Shown one piece after another: positions 17,439-26,519 of a stretch of DNA of 64,000 bases (positions are counted from its first letter, which is position 1; every line of letters begins with the position of its first letter). The stretch spans positions 62,001 through 126,000 of the forward strand of contig JAUYBL010000025.1 of assembly GCA_030693065.1 (NCBI GenBank), read 5' to 3'. The DNA is from Methylococcaceae bacterium. Its GTDB lineage: Bacteria > Pseudomonadota > Gammaproteobacteria > Methylococcales > Methylomonadaceae. The notes beneath the pieces are model-generated. The model did no database searches, was not told the origin of the DNA, and was given only the letters and a program-made list of their open reading frames with translations. A program made the position numbers and the translations under genes.

Positions 17439-18741
17439 TATTCAGTCTCGATTGTCTGCGCTTTCGGTGGCGCGAACTCCACGCTTTATGACGACCTTGG
17501 CCCGCGCCACCGTCTGGCTGTTTTTGCTGACACCGCCGGCCATGCTGTTAACACCATGGCAACAAAACATAAAAGGTGTGGGGCGTGTGTCAGCCTTTGC
17601 GCCACTGGAGCGTCAACAATCCATTGATGCCCCGGTATCCGGTCGTATCGTGCAATGGCATGCTCGAGAAGGCAGCAAAGTTAAAGCAGGCGACATACTC
17701 ATGGAAATAGCCGATGTCGATCCTGAAATGCTTAATCGCATGCGTCAACAACAAGAGGCGGCAACTGCCAAAGTTGCCGCGAAGGAAGACGAGCTTAACG
17801 CTTACCGGCTGCAAATCAATAATTTAATCGCCACTCGCGACTTGCAGGTAACCGCCGCCCAATATCGCTTGGACGTTGCGCGCCAACGTGCCCGCTCCGC
17901 CAGCGAGACGATTGCATCATCGCAGGCAACCAAGGCAACCGCTGCTGCACAAACCCAACGTTTACAGCGCTTATTGGCTGATGGTTTGGTATCGCAGCGC
18001 GACTTTGAAGTGGCTGAGCGCGACGGCATTGTCGCGATCCGCAATTTAAACAGCGCCCAAGCCGCTTTAGCCGCGGCCCAAGCTGAACAACGTGCTGCCG
18101 ACGCAGAGATTGGCCGCATCAGCGCCGATGCCCAGGCCCGTATCGACTCAGCCACCGCCTCGGCCAATAAGACCCAAAGTGAGCTGGAGGATAGTCGTTC
18201 AAGCTTACTAAAAAGCCAAATCGATGTATCGCGCCAGCAGTCTCAAATCATCAAAGCGCCTCGCGACGGCAGTATTTTGCGCTTGCTGGCAAACCCGCAA
18301 AGTGACTTAGTTCGTCAAGGTGACCCTTTATTGGTGCTGGTACCCAATGCTGAAATTAAGGCAGTGGAGCTATGGATAGACGGCAACGACGCCGCTCTTA
18401 TCACACCAGGCCGACATGCGCGCTTGCAATTTGAAGGTTGGCCCGCCATGCAATTTACCGGTTGGCCGGAAGTAGCGGTAGGTACCTTTGGCGGTACGGT
18501 CGCTTTTGTTGATTCCACCGACGATGGCAAAGGTAAATTTCGGATATTGATTACTCCCGACCCCGCCGACCGGGCTTGGCCATCTGAGCGTTTTTTACGG
18601 CAAGGTGTCCGCGTCAATGGTTGGGTGTTATTAAATCGAGTTACGATGGCTTATGAGCTATGGCGCCAATTAAATGCATTTCCACCGCAGTTAACTGCTG
18701 AATCGTCGACAACCGACTTAGTCCGTCAAAAGCTGAAATAA
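17431..18741 (+). CDS. HlyD-family periplasmic adaptor
   Basis: A 436-residue membrane-fusion protein linking the ABC exporter to the outer-membrane channel. One N-terminal membrane helix (about 22-45) is followed by a lipoyl half-motif (SIDAPVSGRIVQWHAREG), a long alanine- and glutamine-rich coiled coil at about 95-275, the second lipoyl half (IKAPRDGSILRL) and a beta-barrel. The ATG at 17431 follows AAGGTGAG and overlaps the ABC stop by 8 bases; a GTG at 17422 is an alternative. Typical length for a type I secretion adaptor. Confidence 0.9.
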   Translation: MIDIQSRLSALSVARTPRFMTTLARATVWLFLLTPPAMLLTPWQQNIKGVGRVSAFAPLERQQSIDAPVSGRIVQWHAREGSKVKAGDILMEIADVDPEMLNRMRQQQEAATAKVAAKEDELNAYRLQINNLIATRDLQVTAAQYRLDVARQRARSASETIASSQATKATAAAQTQRLQRLLADGLVSQRDFEVAERDGIVAIRNLNSAQAALAAAQAEQRAADAEIGRISADAQARIDSATASANKTQSELEDSRSSLLKSQIDVSRQQSQIIKAPRDGSILRLLANPQSDLVRQGDPLLVLVPNAEIKAVELWIDGNDAALITPGRHARLQFEGWPAMQFTGWPEVAVGTFGGTVAFVDSTDDGKGKFRILITPDPADRAWPSERFLRQGVRVNGWVLLNRVTMAYELWRQLNAFPPQLTAESSTTDLVRQKLK

Positions 18742-18747
18742 ATACCG

Positions 18748-20514
18748 ATGAAAAAGTCCATGCTGTACCAGACTGCCAAAACAGGATTGTTGATAGTGCC
18801 ATTATTGGCGGGTTGCTCTTATTATTTTGATACCAGCCCGGATAGTAAAACTGCAACCAGAGTATCGGAGCGCTTACAAAGCCAAGAAGGATTGCCTCTG
18901 GAACAATTATCGAAAACCCCTCCGGTCACTGTCGAGCAGGCCTTACCCAAATTTAAAGAAGGCCGTCCTAAAAACGGCACCATGCTACCCGCAGCAAAAC
19001 CAGACATTAAAATTGCCGCTAAAGCGCCGCCGGAGGCCAGCAAAAAACTTTCAATTGCACAGGTGCGCGCGCTGGCGCTGGAAAATAATCTGGATCTTAA
19101 AATTGCCCAAATTGATCCTAAGATTGCCGCCACCGAAGTGAGCGAAGAAGAAGCCAAGTTCGACAGCCTCATTTTTGCCAAGGCAAAATACGGCACCAAA
19201 AATACCCCATCTCAAAATCTGGACGTGGTGCAATTTACGCCGGTCGACCCGAACTCGCCGCTAAAAAAGGAAACTGACAAACTGACGGCTATTCCTCAAA
19301 AAACCGAACTCTGGGACTTGGACGCAGGCGTCATAATTCCATTACGTACTGGTGCCAAAATAACCATTAGTTCGCCATTTGAAGGCAAACGGCAATTTAA
19401 AGGCGTGGCCTCTGACCAATATCTTAATGCCCTACGGTTTTCTATTAGTCAGCCCTTGCTGCGCGATGCCGGCATCGATAACAATGTCGCCGGTATCCGC
19501 ATCGCCCGATACGAACAACAGGCGGTCGATGTTAAAACTCGCTTGCAGGCCATTCGAGTGCTTGCTGCCGTTGAGCGCGGCTATTGGGGCTTGTCAGTTG
19601 CGTGGAGTGAATTGGATGTGCGCCGACAGCAATATGAAAATGCCGCCAACAATCTGTCCATGGTAAAAAAACGCGTGGCCGAAGGTTTGACCGCCGCGGT
19701 AGAAATCAATCGCGCTGAAATTGGTGTCGCCGAACGCTTGGAAGGACTCATTATCGCCGAAACCACACTCAAACTCCGGCAGCGCCAACTCAAACTAATG
19801 CTAAACGATCCAGTACTGGATCTGGACTCGCCGACGTTATTGATTCCTGAAACTGCACCAACACTGGTGGAATACAATTTCGATCGTGAGCAACTTGCCC
19901 AACGTGCATTAGAGGGTCGGCTGGAATTATTGGAACTGGAACTAAAACTGGCCGCCGATTTGACAAAAATTGACTATTTAAACAATCAAACCTTGCCCAT
20001 GTTCATGTTGGACTATGGCTATGCCTCGTTGGGGCGCGATCAATCGTCATTTGGAGGTGCTTTTGAGCAAGCAGCTTCAGGAGATTATTCTGACTGGTAC
20101 GTCGGTGCGCGTATGGAAATACCGTTAACCAACGAACTGCGCAAAGCTCGGCTCGACCGTTCAGTGCAACAACGCTTACAGCGTCTTACCACCTTGCAAT
20201 TACGAGAATTGAGCGTGCGTCGAGAAATTTACGACGCTCTCGACCAACTAAGCCAGAACTGGCAACGCATGCTTGCTGCCAGACAAAATGTACTGCTGGC
20301 AGGACTAAATTACGATGCTGAATTAAAACAATTTAAAGAAGGCCTGAGAACAATGACCGAAGTGTTGGAAACACTCACCCGTTTAGGTGAAGCGCAATTG
20401 AGGGAGGTCAGAGCCATTGGCGATTATCAAGTATCGATGATTGATTTAGCGTTCGCCACCGGCACACTGCTCGGGCATAGCCGTGTCGATTTCTCCGCAA
20501 CTGGAAATCTATAA
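18748..20514 (+). CDS. TolC-family outer-membrane efflux lipoprotein
   Basis: A 588-residue outer-membrane channel protein. It opens with a lipobox (PLLAGCSYY), so it is likely lipidated like OprM rather than TolC itself. The body carries two TolC repeats of coiled-coil helices (AQVRALALENNLDLKIAQ; later ELSVRREIYDALDQ and QFKEGLRTMTEVLET, the latter a typical second-repeat motif). The N-terminal 100 residues are proline- and lysine-rich and low in complexity. It closes the exporter operon, 6 bases after the adaptor gene, and is followed by a family B repeat. Confidence 0.88.
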   Translation: MKKSMLYQTAKTGLLIVPLLAGCSYYFDTSPDSKTATRVSERLQSQEGLPLEQLSKTPPVTVEQALPKFKEGRPKNGTMLPAAKPDIKIAAKAPPEASKKLSIAQVRALALENNLDLKIAQIDPKIAATEVSEEEAKFDSLIFAKAKYGTKNTPSQNLDVVQFTPVDPNSPLKKETDKLTAIPQKTELWDLDAGVIIPLRTGAKITISSPFEGKRQFKGVASDQYLNALRFSISQPLLRDAGIDNNVAGIRIARYEQQAVDVKTRLQAIRVLAAVERGYWGLSVAWSELDVRRQQYENAANNLSMVKKRVAEGLTAAVEINRAEIGVAERLEGLIIAETTLKLRQRQLKLMLNDPVLDLDSPTLLIPETAPTLVEYNFDREQLAQRALEGRLELLELELKLAADLTKIDYLNNQTLPMFMLDYGYASLGRDQSSFGGAFEQAASGDYSDWYVGARMEIPLTNELRKARLDRSVQQRLQRLTTLQLRELSVRREIYDALDQLSQNWQRMLAARQNVLLAGLNYDAELKQFKEGLRTMTEVLETLTRLGEAQLREVRAIGDYQVSMIDLAFATGTLLGHSRVDFSATGNL

Positions 20515-20625
20515 GTTATACCAATCCCAATAAGTTTTTTTGAAACCCTCATCCTAACCTTCTCCTTTATGCCCTATGGGTACGTTGGAGAAGGGAGTGC
20601 ATGTAAAATTATTGAGCTTTATCTG
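20515..20625. repeat. Inverted-repeat element, family B (copy 1)
   Basis: About 110 bp starting TTATACCAATCCCAATAAG directly after the TolC stop. The core holds a hairpin, CCTTCTCC...GGAGAAGG, around TTTATGCCCTATGGGTACGTT. The same core occurs at 59277-59388 with only a few differences. The right terminal repeat is eroded in this copy. It may act as the operon's transcript end. Confidence 0.85.
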
Positions 20626-20699
20626 TCCATAGTCCACTTTTGTGATGGCGCTTGCTGAACGATTTAATCAGCACTTTCTTTCCTTAAGCACAGTGGATG

Positions 20700-21164
20700 T
20701 TACAAAAACTGCCACTCCGCAAAACAAGCCGCTTGGCCTTGATAGCCAGCCTCATCAACCAAATTCCATACCACGGCATTTTTAATCAAAAATCGTTGGC
20801 CGGTTTTGGCTATACGCGTGCCTTGGTAGTTACTGATATAGCCTTTAGCAGTGACTTCTGCCAATAAACGTTGCCGTTCTGCCTGATTAACAGGCTCAGC
20901 TGACAATCTGGATGGAAGCAGGGTAAATTCATCCCAGTCCAGCGCAAACAATTGCAAAGCGGTCAGGTTGGCGTAATTAAAAATGGGCTCGGCTGCAGTA
21001 GTGTGGGAAACCACTGCAAAGGGAGCATGGAACAAGGCCCTGGCAAACTGCTCGTCACTGCCAACACCGGCAATCAGATTTTTGCCCAGTAATCGGCGAT
21101 AACTGCTGTTAAGCATGTTCGCATGTTCGAGCTGAAAGCGATTATCTTCGGTGGGATACTTCAT
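20700..21164 (-). CDS. MEKHLA/PAS-type domain protein
   Basis: A 154-residue soluble protein with a PAS-like MEKHLA domain: HANMLNSSYRRLLGKNLI, LFHAPFAVVSHTTAAEPIFNYAN and the ALQLFALDWDEF stretch match the plant and bacterial MEKHLA family. The C-terminal GQRFLIKNAVVWNLVDE continues the PAS fold. Ligand and partner are unknown. I choose the ATG at 21164 because the upstream in-frame start at 21191 overlaps the DUF2802 gene. It is the last gene on the flagellar strand, 7 bases after DUF2802, so co-transcription is likely. Confidence 0.8.
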   Translation of the reverse strand: MKYPTEDNRFQLEHANMLNSSYRRLLGKNLIAGVGSDEQFARALFHAPFAVVSHTTAAEPIFNYANLTALQLFALDWDEFTLLPSRLSAEPVNQAERQRLLAEVTAKGYISNYQGTRIAKTGQRFLIKNAVVWNLVDEAGYQGQAACFAEWQFL

Positions 21165-21171
21165 GAAACGC

Positions 21172-21585
21172 TTACCGCTGGCTTGAGCCATGCAATCGAA
21201 TTAATAACGCCGCTTCGTCATGGGTTAAGCCTGAGCTTTGCATAAGCTCATCAACGCTGGCACCGCTGCGTACTTTACGTATATCGCCGCTGTATGGATG
21301 TGCCGATTCCTCAATTTGACGTTCGGCTTGCTGCTGGCATTGATCTAACTGCCCCCACAACTCGTTTAATTGGCTATCAGCGGTGTTGATGCGATTATCG
21401 ACAGTCAAGGCCGCATTACACAATCCGGCAATGTCATTGCAATTGACTTTAACAATGCCTTCAAGCTTCAGCAGGTCTCGTTTTAGTCTGGCATTAACTC
21501 GCAGCACCCAAATCAGAACAGCGAGGATAATGACTACAACTACCGCCAAGACAATAATTGCAATAAGCAGAGGGTTAGCCATCAT
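21172..21585 (-). CDS. DUF2802 flagellar-cluster protein
   Basis: A 137-residue protein with one N-terminal membrane helix (PLLIAIIVLAVVVVIILAVLIWVL, residues about 4-27), a helical coiled-coil stretch, and the C-terminal DUF2802 domain (YSGDIRKVRSGASVDELMQSSGLTHDEAALL). This family is regularly found at the end of the fliA-motCD region in polar flagellates; its function is not established. Start ATGATG at 21585-21580; the first ATG overlaps the stop of the preceding 54-codon gene. Confidence 0.85.
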   Translation of the reverse strand: MMANPLLIAIIVLAVVVVIILAVLIWVLRVNARLKRDLLKLEGIVKVNCNDIAGLCNAALTVDNRINTADSQLNELWGQLDQCQQQAERQIEESAHPYSGDIRKVRSGASVDELMQSSGLTHDEAALLIRLHGSSQR

Positions 21586-21746
21586 ACGATTTCATCTATA
21601 TGTTGCACAGAATCTGGTTCTTGTGGATTTGGTTGTGGCGCAGGCTTTTGTTCATGATGTTGCTGTTGAGTCGGATGCTCATCTTTATGTATTTTTTTGA
21701 GTTTCACAATGGGGAGAGCAGGGAATACGGGGTGTATTTCTATCAT
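21582..21746 (-). CDS. Small 54-aa proline/glutamine-rich protein
   Basis: A short reading frame between motD and the DUF2802 gene. Its ATG at 21746 follows a strong GGAGG with 5-base spacing, and its TGA overlaps the ATG of the next gene, as translationally coupled genes do. The protein begins MIEIHPVFPALPIVKLKKI and continues as a polar His-, Gln- and Pro-rich tail. I do not recognise it. Its position and signals make it a probable flagellar-operon micro-protein rather than a chance frame. Confidence 0.65.
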   Translation of the reverse strand: MIEIHPVFPALPIVKLKKIHKDEHPTQQQHHEQKPAPQPNPQEPDSVQHIDEIV

Positions 21747-21785
21747 ACCAACCTCCTGGCGACACGGTTATTTAACGCTGGATAT

Positions 21786-22664
21786 TTATGGGGTTACTGC
21801 TGTCGACTCGTCTGGCTTTACTGTTGGAGCAAGATTGAGCAGTTTAGCTCGCTCTTCATCGTTCGCACCATAACGGGCAAACGCTTGTGACATCAGCACA
21901 ATCACTACCCGTCTATTTTTAAAGCGACCTTCTTCAAGTTTATTTTCGGCAGCGGGATGAAATTCACCGTAACCAATGGCCGATAGTCTAGCCGGACTGA
22001 TGCCATCTTTAACAAACTCATGCACCACGCTGGTGGCACGCGCTGATGACAAATCCCAATTCGATCTAAATTTTACATTAACTATGGGGACGTTGTCGGT
22101 ATGTCCTTCGACATTGATAGCATTAGGCAGCGGTTTAATCACTTCAGCAACTTTGCTTAATATCGGCATTACGGTTTTGGATAATTCCGCTTCACCGCTT
22201 AAGAACAGCATTTCACTGTTCATTTCCAGCTCTATCCAGTAATCATTCTTTTTTACCGAGACCAATTTGTCATCAATAAAGGGGGCCAGCACTTCTTTAA
22301 ATTGATCAGAGACTTGTTCAAGCTCGCGTCTTTCCTTAAGGATTTCATCGCTTAATTCGCGTCTTTTTTCAACTTCTACTGCCGTCGGATTATCCAAAGG
22401 GATAGGTTGAATTACAGTAGGCGGCGCGCCTATAGGAATGGTTTCTGCCACATCGCTAGACTGATTTTTATCTGAAAACGCATCGCCTATAGAGTTGGAC
22501 AGGGTTCTGTATTTACCTTCGTTAACTGAAGAAATCGAATACATCACCACAAAAAAAGCAAACAACAAGGTAACAAAATCGGCATACGACACCATCCACC
22601 GATCTTGGTTATGAGTCTCTTCCTGTGGTTTCTTTCTACGGCGCGCCATGGCTTTGTACTTCAT
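21786..22664 (-). CDS. motD: Flagellar motor stator protein MotD (MotB family)
   Basis: The peptidoglycan-anchored stator subunit, 292 residues. One membrane helix (WMVSYADFVTLLFAFFVVMY, about 22-45) contains the proton-carrying Asp of the MotB family. The C-terminal OmpA-like domain (about 130-265) shows INVEGHTDNVPI and NWDLSSARATSV. Its ATG overlaps the motC stop (ATGA), consistent with coupled synthesis of the two stator proteins. Placement after fliA matches motC-motD of Pseudomonas rather than a separate motAB locus. Confidence 0.92.
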   Translation of the reverse strand: MKYKAMARRRKKPQEETHNQDRWMVSYADFVTLLFAFFVVMYSISSVNEGKYRTLSNSIGDAFSDKNQSSDVAETIPIGAPPTVIQPIPLDNPTAVEVEKRRELSDEILKERRELEQVSDQFKEVLAPFIDDKLVSVKKNDYWIELEMNSEMLFLSGEAELSKTVMPILSKVAEVIKPLPNAINVEGHTDNVPIVNVKFRSNWDLSSARATSVVHEFVKDGISPARLSAIGYGEFHPAAENKLEEGRFKNRRVVIVLMSQAFARYGANDEERAKLLNLAPTVKPDESTAVTP

Positions 22665-23410
22665 TTTTTATCATGCATGTAACCGTTTAACTTCAGCTCA
22701 ATATTCCTTGGATTTTCACCTTCGGCAATACAGATAATGCCTTCCACCATTAACTCTCTGGCTTGGCTAATCGTAAAAATATGAGTTTTTAGTTTATTGG
22801 CGACAGGTAAAAAAATTAAATTCGCTGAGCCCACGCCATAGATCGTTGCCACAAACGCGGTAGCAATGCCTTGACCTAACAGCTCGGGGTTGGTGAGGTT
22901 TTGCATCACATGAATCAAGCCCATCACAGCACCCAAAATACCGATAGTGGGTGCATATCCGCCCATGGCTTCATACATCCGTGCTGCTTGTAAGTCGCTA
23001 TGTTCGCGACTGTCTAATTCCAGCTCTAAGGTATCGCGGATTACTTCCGGCTCATTACCGTCAACTAACAGTTGTAAGCCTTTTTGCGAGAAGGGATCTT
23101 TTTCTCTAGGCATTTCGTTTTCAAGACCCAGCAGGCCTTCTTTGCGCGCCAACACGCTCCACTTAATAATTTTATTAATTTGTAACTTAAGATTGACATT
23201 CTTGGGCAGCAAAATCCACCCGAACATTTTGATGCTTTTGATAAAAACAGTCGTTGGAAATTGCAATAATGTGGCACCCAATGTACCACCAAAGACAATA
23301 ATCATTGCTGGCGCATTAAATAATGAGGATATTTCCCCACCATCCAACACGATGCCAAGTAAAACGGCGCCTATACCGACTATCACACCAACAATACTTA
23401 AAATATCCAT
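22661..23410 (-). CDS. motC: Flagellar motor stator protein MotC (MotA family)
   Basis: A 249-residue four-helix stator subunit. Helices lie at about 2-20, 33-52, 148-168 and 182-202. The cytoplasmic loop that touches FliG runs from about 60 to 140, and the conserved Pro-containing segment MGGYAPTIGILGAVMGLIHVM marks the third helix with the MotA proton-channel prolines. It lies 9 bases after fliA. Forms a 5:2 complex with MotD. Confidence 0.93.
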   Translation of the reverse strand: MDILSIVGVIVGIGAVLLGIVLDGGEISSLFNAPAMIIVFGGTLGATLLQFPTTVFIKSIKMFGWILLPKNVNLKLQINKIIKWSVLARKEGLLGLENEMPREKDPFSQKGLQLLVDGNEPEVIRDTLELELDSREHSDLQAARMYEAMGGYAPTIGILGAVMGLIHVMQNLTNPELLGQGIATAFVATIYGVGSANLIFLPVANKLKTHIFTISQARELMVEGIICIAEGENPRNIELKLNGYMHDKK

Positions 23411-23419
23411 ATTTTTTCC

Positions 23420-24142
23420 TTATATCCAGCCGGACAATCTCGACCGCAGTCTCAAAACCGCTTGCGAACTGATCTGACTGACCCTGGATTCACTGATATT
23501 TAATACTTGGCCGATTTCGCGCAAGTTAAGTTCTTCATCGTAATACAACGAAATCACCAAGCGTTCGCGCTCCGGCAACGTCATGATGGCTTCGGCTAAC
23601 GCCTGCTGAAAACCTTCTCGGCTGATACCTTCTACCGGATCGTCACTCAAATTGGCGCTTTCATCGAGATAATGGTCACCCTCTTCCGCCAGTTCTTCAG
23701 TGCTGAATATCCGGCAACTGCTTGAATCCTGCAAAATCTGGTTATATTCGTTAACTGATACGCCTAAATGTGCGGCGACATCGGTATCTTTAGCTTCGTG
23801 TCCTGTTTGATTTTCAATGGTGCGGATAGCATCCGAGACTTGCCGAGCTTTTTTATAGACTGAGCGGGGGGTCCAATCGCAACGACGGACTTCATCCAAC
23901 ATCGAGCCGCGAATACGAATGCCTGCGTAAGTATCAAAGCTGGCACCTTGAGTAGCATCGAAGTTTTTGATGGCTTCCAACAAGCCGATCATGCCAGCCT
24001 GAATCAAATCCTCAACCTGCACGGTATCGGGTAATTTGGACAATAAATGATAGGCAATGCGTTTCACCAAAGGGGCATGTTGCAAGACCAGTTGGTCCGT
24101 GCCGCCCCCTTGAACCGAACTGTACATTGCCACACCGTTCAT
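23420..24142 (-). CDS. fliA: Flagellar sigma factor FliA (sigma-28)
   Basis: A 240-residue RNA polymerase sigma factor for late flagellar genes. Region 2 (LVKRIAYHLLSKLPDTVQVEDLIQ, then the RIRGSMLDEVR core), region 3 and region 4 with its helix-turn-helix (NLREIGQVLNISESRVSQI) are all present. It is coupled to fleN by a 4-base overlap. Two excellent cognate sites, TAAA-N15-GCCGATAA type, are seen in this window before flagellin 2 and the YjfB-type gene. Confidence 0.97.
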   Translation of the reverse strand: MNGVAMYSSVQGGGTDQLVLQHAPLVKRIAYHLLSKLPDTVQVEDLIQAGMIGLLEAIKNFDATQGASFDTYAGIRIRGSMLDEVRRCDWTPRSVYKKARQVSDAIRTIENQTGHEAKDTDVAAHLGVSVNEYNQILQDSSSCRIFSTEELAEEGDHYLDESANLSDDPVEGISREGFQQALAEAIMTLPERERLVISLYYDEELNLREIGQVLNISESRVSQISSQAVLRLRSRLSGWI

Positions 24143-25011
24143 GCGACATCCTTTTGTGATCCGTATTGGATCATTCTTTCAATAAAAAATTCGATATAGC
24201 CGCCAGCCTGCGATTTGATTGGCCAGCCGTTAATTCTGGTGGCTATCGTTTTTAATGCTTGGGATGATTTACTTCTGGGAAATGCAGCGACGACAGGTGT
24301 CTGTTTCTGCACAGATTTACGCAGGTATTCATCAAAAGGCACGGCGCCAGCATAATGCAGCGCAACGTCTAAATATCGATCGGTGACTTTGCTTAGCTTT
24401 TGAAACAGCGCATGCCCTTGCTGCACGGTTTGCACCATGTTGGTAATAACATGAAAATTCGACAGGCCGTAGTCACGATTAAGCAATTTAATAAACGCAT
24501 AAGCATCCGTCAGTGAGGTCGGTTCATCGCAAACCACGACAATAATTTCCTGACTAGCCCGAGCAAAATTAACCACGCTGGCAGAAATACCGGCTGCGGT
24601 ATCGACTATCAACACATCTAGATCATGATCGATTTCGCTAAAGGCATTGATAACAGCAGCTTGCTCAATCGTGTTTAATTCAGACATTTTCTGAATGCCG
24701 GAAGCCCCGGGAATAACCCTTAGTCCTTCCGGACCTTCTATCATGATTTCATTCAAGGTTTTTTCACCTGAAAGCACATGCGAAAGGTTAAATTGCGGAT
24801 AAACGCCTAATAGTATGTCGACGTTTGCCAATCCCATATCGGCATCCATCAACACCACCCGCTGCCCCATTTGCGACAACGCTATGCCGATATTGACCGA
24901 TATATTAGTTTTGCCCACGCCGCCTTTACCACTGGTAACGGCGATAACCCGAACGGGTTTCATTGTATTCATTTTTCTAATTCCGGCTGCTTGATCAGTT
25001 TGGTTATGCAT
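24139..25011 (-). CDS. fleN: Flagellar number regulator FleN/FlhG
   Basis: A MinD/ParA-type ATPase that limits the number of polar flagella, in P. aeruginosa by antagonising FleQ. The deviant Walker A VTSGKGGVGKTN is at about residues 25-36, followed by LMDADMGLANVDILLG and VIVDTAAGIS. I use the ATG at 25011 (290 residues); it overlaps the flhF stop by 8 bases. The longer frame start at 25080 would add residues inside flhF. A later ATG (MKPVRV) is also possible. Confidence 0.93.
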   Translation of the reverse strand: MHNQTDQAAGIRKMNTMKPVRVIAVTSGKGGVGKTNISVNIGIALSQMGQRVVLMDADMGLANVDILLGVYPQFNLSHVLSGEKTLNEIMIEGPEGLRVIPGASGIQKMSELNTIEQAAVINAFSEIDHDLDVLIVDTAAGISASVVNFARASQEIIVVVCDEPTSLTDAYAFIKLLNRDYGLSNFHVITNMVQTVQQGHALFQKLSKVTDRYLDVALHYAGAVPFDEYLRKSVQKQTPVVAAFPRSKSSQALKTIATRINGWPIKSQAGGYIEFFIERMIQYGSQKDVA

Positions 25012-26503
25012 AACCTTGTGCCACCCAGGCTTCGTTATTGATTTCGTGATAATCATTTGCCACATCCAGCTCGTCCACACATTGGTCGATTAAAGTGCGG
25101 GCACAAGGACTGTGAATATCTTCCGGGACTTGTTGTCCATCAGTAACAAACGACAACGGTAGATTTTGTTCAATAATCGCAGAAACTGCTGCACCCACGG
25201 TGGCGGCTTCATCAAGTTTAGTCAAAATACAGGCTTGTGGTTCGAAAACGTTAAAAGCATTAATAATTTCGTGCATCGCCTTGTATTCAGTCGCTGCTGA
25301 CATCACCAAATAAGTTTTAATAGTCACCGCACTTTGTTGCAGCGTGTTGATTTGCTCAACCAGTTTCATGCCGCGTTGACTCATCCCGGCGGTATCAATC
25401 AACACCAGCCGTTTGTCTGAAAAACCTTGAATCAAATTGCGCAACTCGAAGGCATTGGACGCCACGCGTACCGGTATATCCAAAATACGTGCATAAGTGC
25501 TTAGCTGCTCGTGTGCGCCGATACGGTAATTATCGGTAGTGATCAGCGCCACTTGTCTAGGACCGTGTTTAAGAATGAATTTGGCTGCCAATTTGGCAAT
25601 CGTGGTGGTTTTGCCAACGCCGGTAGGGCCAACCAAGGCAACGATACCGCCTGATTCCAGCAGTTCATCATTTTCTATCGGCAATACTTTAGCCAGTAAT
25701 TCCTGGGCCTGAGTAAAGACAAAGTCGGCATCGGTATGGTTGGTAAAGCGATTGGCAATTTTGACGCTTAATTTGTTGGAAATGCTCATGCCCGCCAGAC
25801 GTTTTAGCAAATCAGCTCGCACCGGTGTGTTCTGAGCCGGTTGTAGTTGCGAGATGTTGGCTAATTTGGCGTCCATTGCCGCACGTAACGATTTTAATTC
25901 CTTGCTCATCTCTTGTAAGAGATTATCTGCCGCAGGATGTGCAGGCATTTCGATTTGGGTAGTGCGGGTGTTTTTTTCCTTAGCCTGTGGAGGCGTGACT
26001 GGCCGCCCAGATTTTAATGCCGCTAATGACTCATGCATTGTCTCGGCGGTACGATTGGATGCATGCGCCCCTAAAGATGCATCGCGCCTGACACTCCGCT
26101 CTGGTTCAACAGCAGATACTGTTGCCGTGCCGCGCAAATGTATTTTTTCTGCATAGCCAACGTACTGATCAATATTGCGACGCGGCCGCTCCGGCACACT
26201 GCCTTCCGCCCCCGGTTTTCTGGGACTACTGACTATATGCAGGCGGTTTTTTTCCGCTTCAAAGTCAGGCAGATCAAACATTAAATTCTCCCGAGTTTCG
26301 ACTGACTGTTCGGGTTGTTTTTGCGAGTTATTTTGACTAGCTTGGCTTTGAATCATTTGCTCATCAAAGTCTCTTGCTGCGACGATTTCCACGCCGCCAT
26401 CTACGGATTTGTTAGACATAATCACCGCATCGGCACCCAACTCTTCTTTAACCATTCGCATGGCTTGTCGAATATCCGGTGCAAAAAAACGTTTTATTTT
26501 CAT
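25004..26503 (-). CDS. flhF: Flagellar SRP-like GTPase FlhF
   Basis: A 499-residue GTPase that sets the polar site of flagellum assembly. N-terminal region MKIKRFFAPDIRQAMRMVKEELG is the conserved FlhF start; about 80-200 is a low-complexity linker; the NG domain begins near 215, with P-loop VGPTGVGKTTTIAKL near 290, TTDNYRIGAHEQL and LIDTAGM. The C-terminus has ILTKLDEAATVGA for guanine recognition. Located directly after flhA and before fleN, the canonical order in polar flagellates. Confidence 0.96.
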   Translation of the reverse strand: MKIKRFFAPDIRQAMRMVKEELGADAVIMSNKSVDGGVEIVAARDFDEQMIQSQASQNNSQKQPEQSVETRENLMFDLPDFEAEKNRLHIVSSPRKPGAEGSVPERPRRNIDQYVGYAEKIHLRGTATVSAVEPERSVRRDASLGAHASNRTAETMHESLAALKSGRPVTPPQAKEKNTRTTQIEMPAHPAADNLLQEMSKELKSLRAAMDAKLANISQLQPAQNTPVRADLLKRLAGMSISNKLSVKIANRFTNHTDADFVFTQAQELLAKVLPIENDELLESGGIVALVGPTGVGKTTTIAKLAAKFILKHGPRQVALITTDNYRIGAHEQLSTYARILDIPVRVASNAFELRNLIQGFSDKRLVLIDTAGMSQRGMKLVEQINTLQQSAVTIKTYLVMSAATEYKAMHEIINAFNVFEPQACILTKLDEAATVGAAVSAIIEQNLPLSFVTDGQQVPEDIHSPCARTLIDQCVDELDVANDYHEINNEAWVAQGYA

Positions 26504-26519
26504 GATGTTGCCTCATCTA

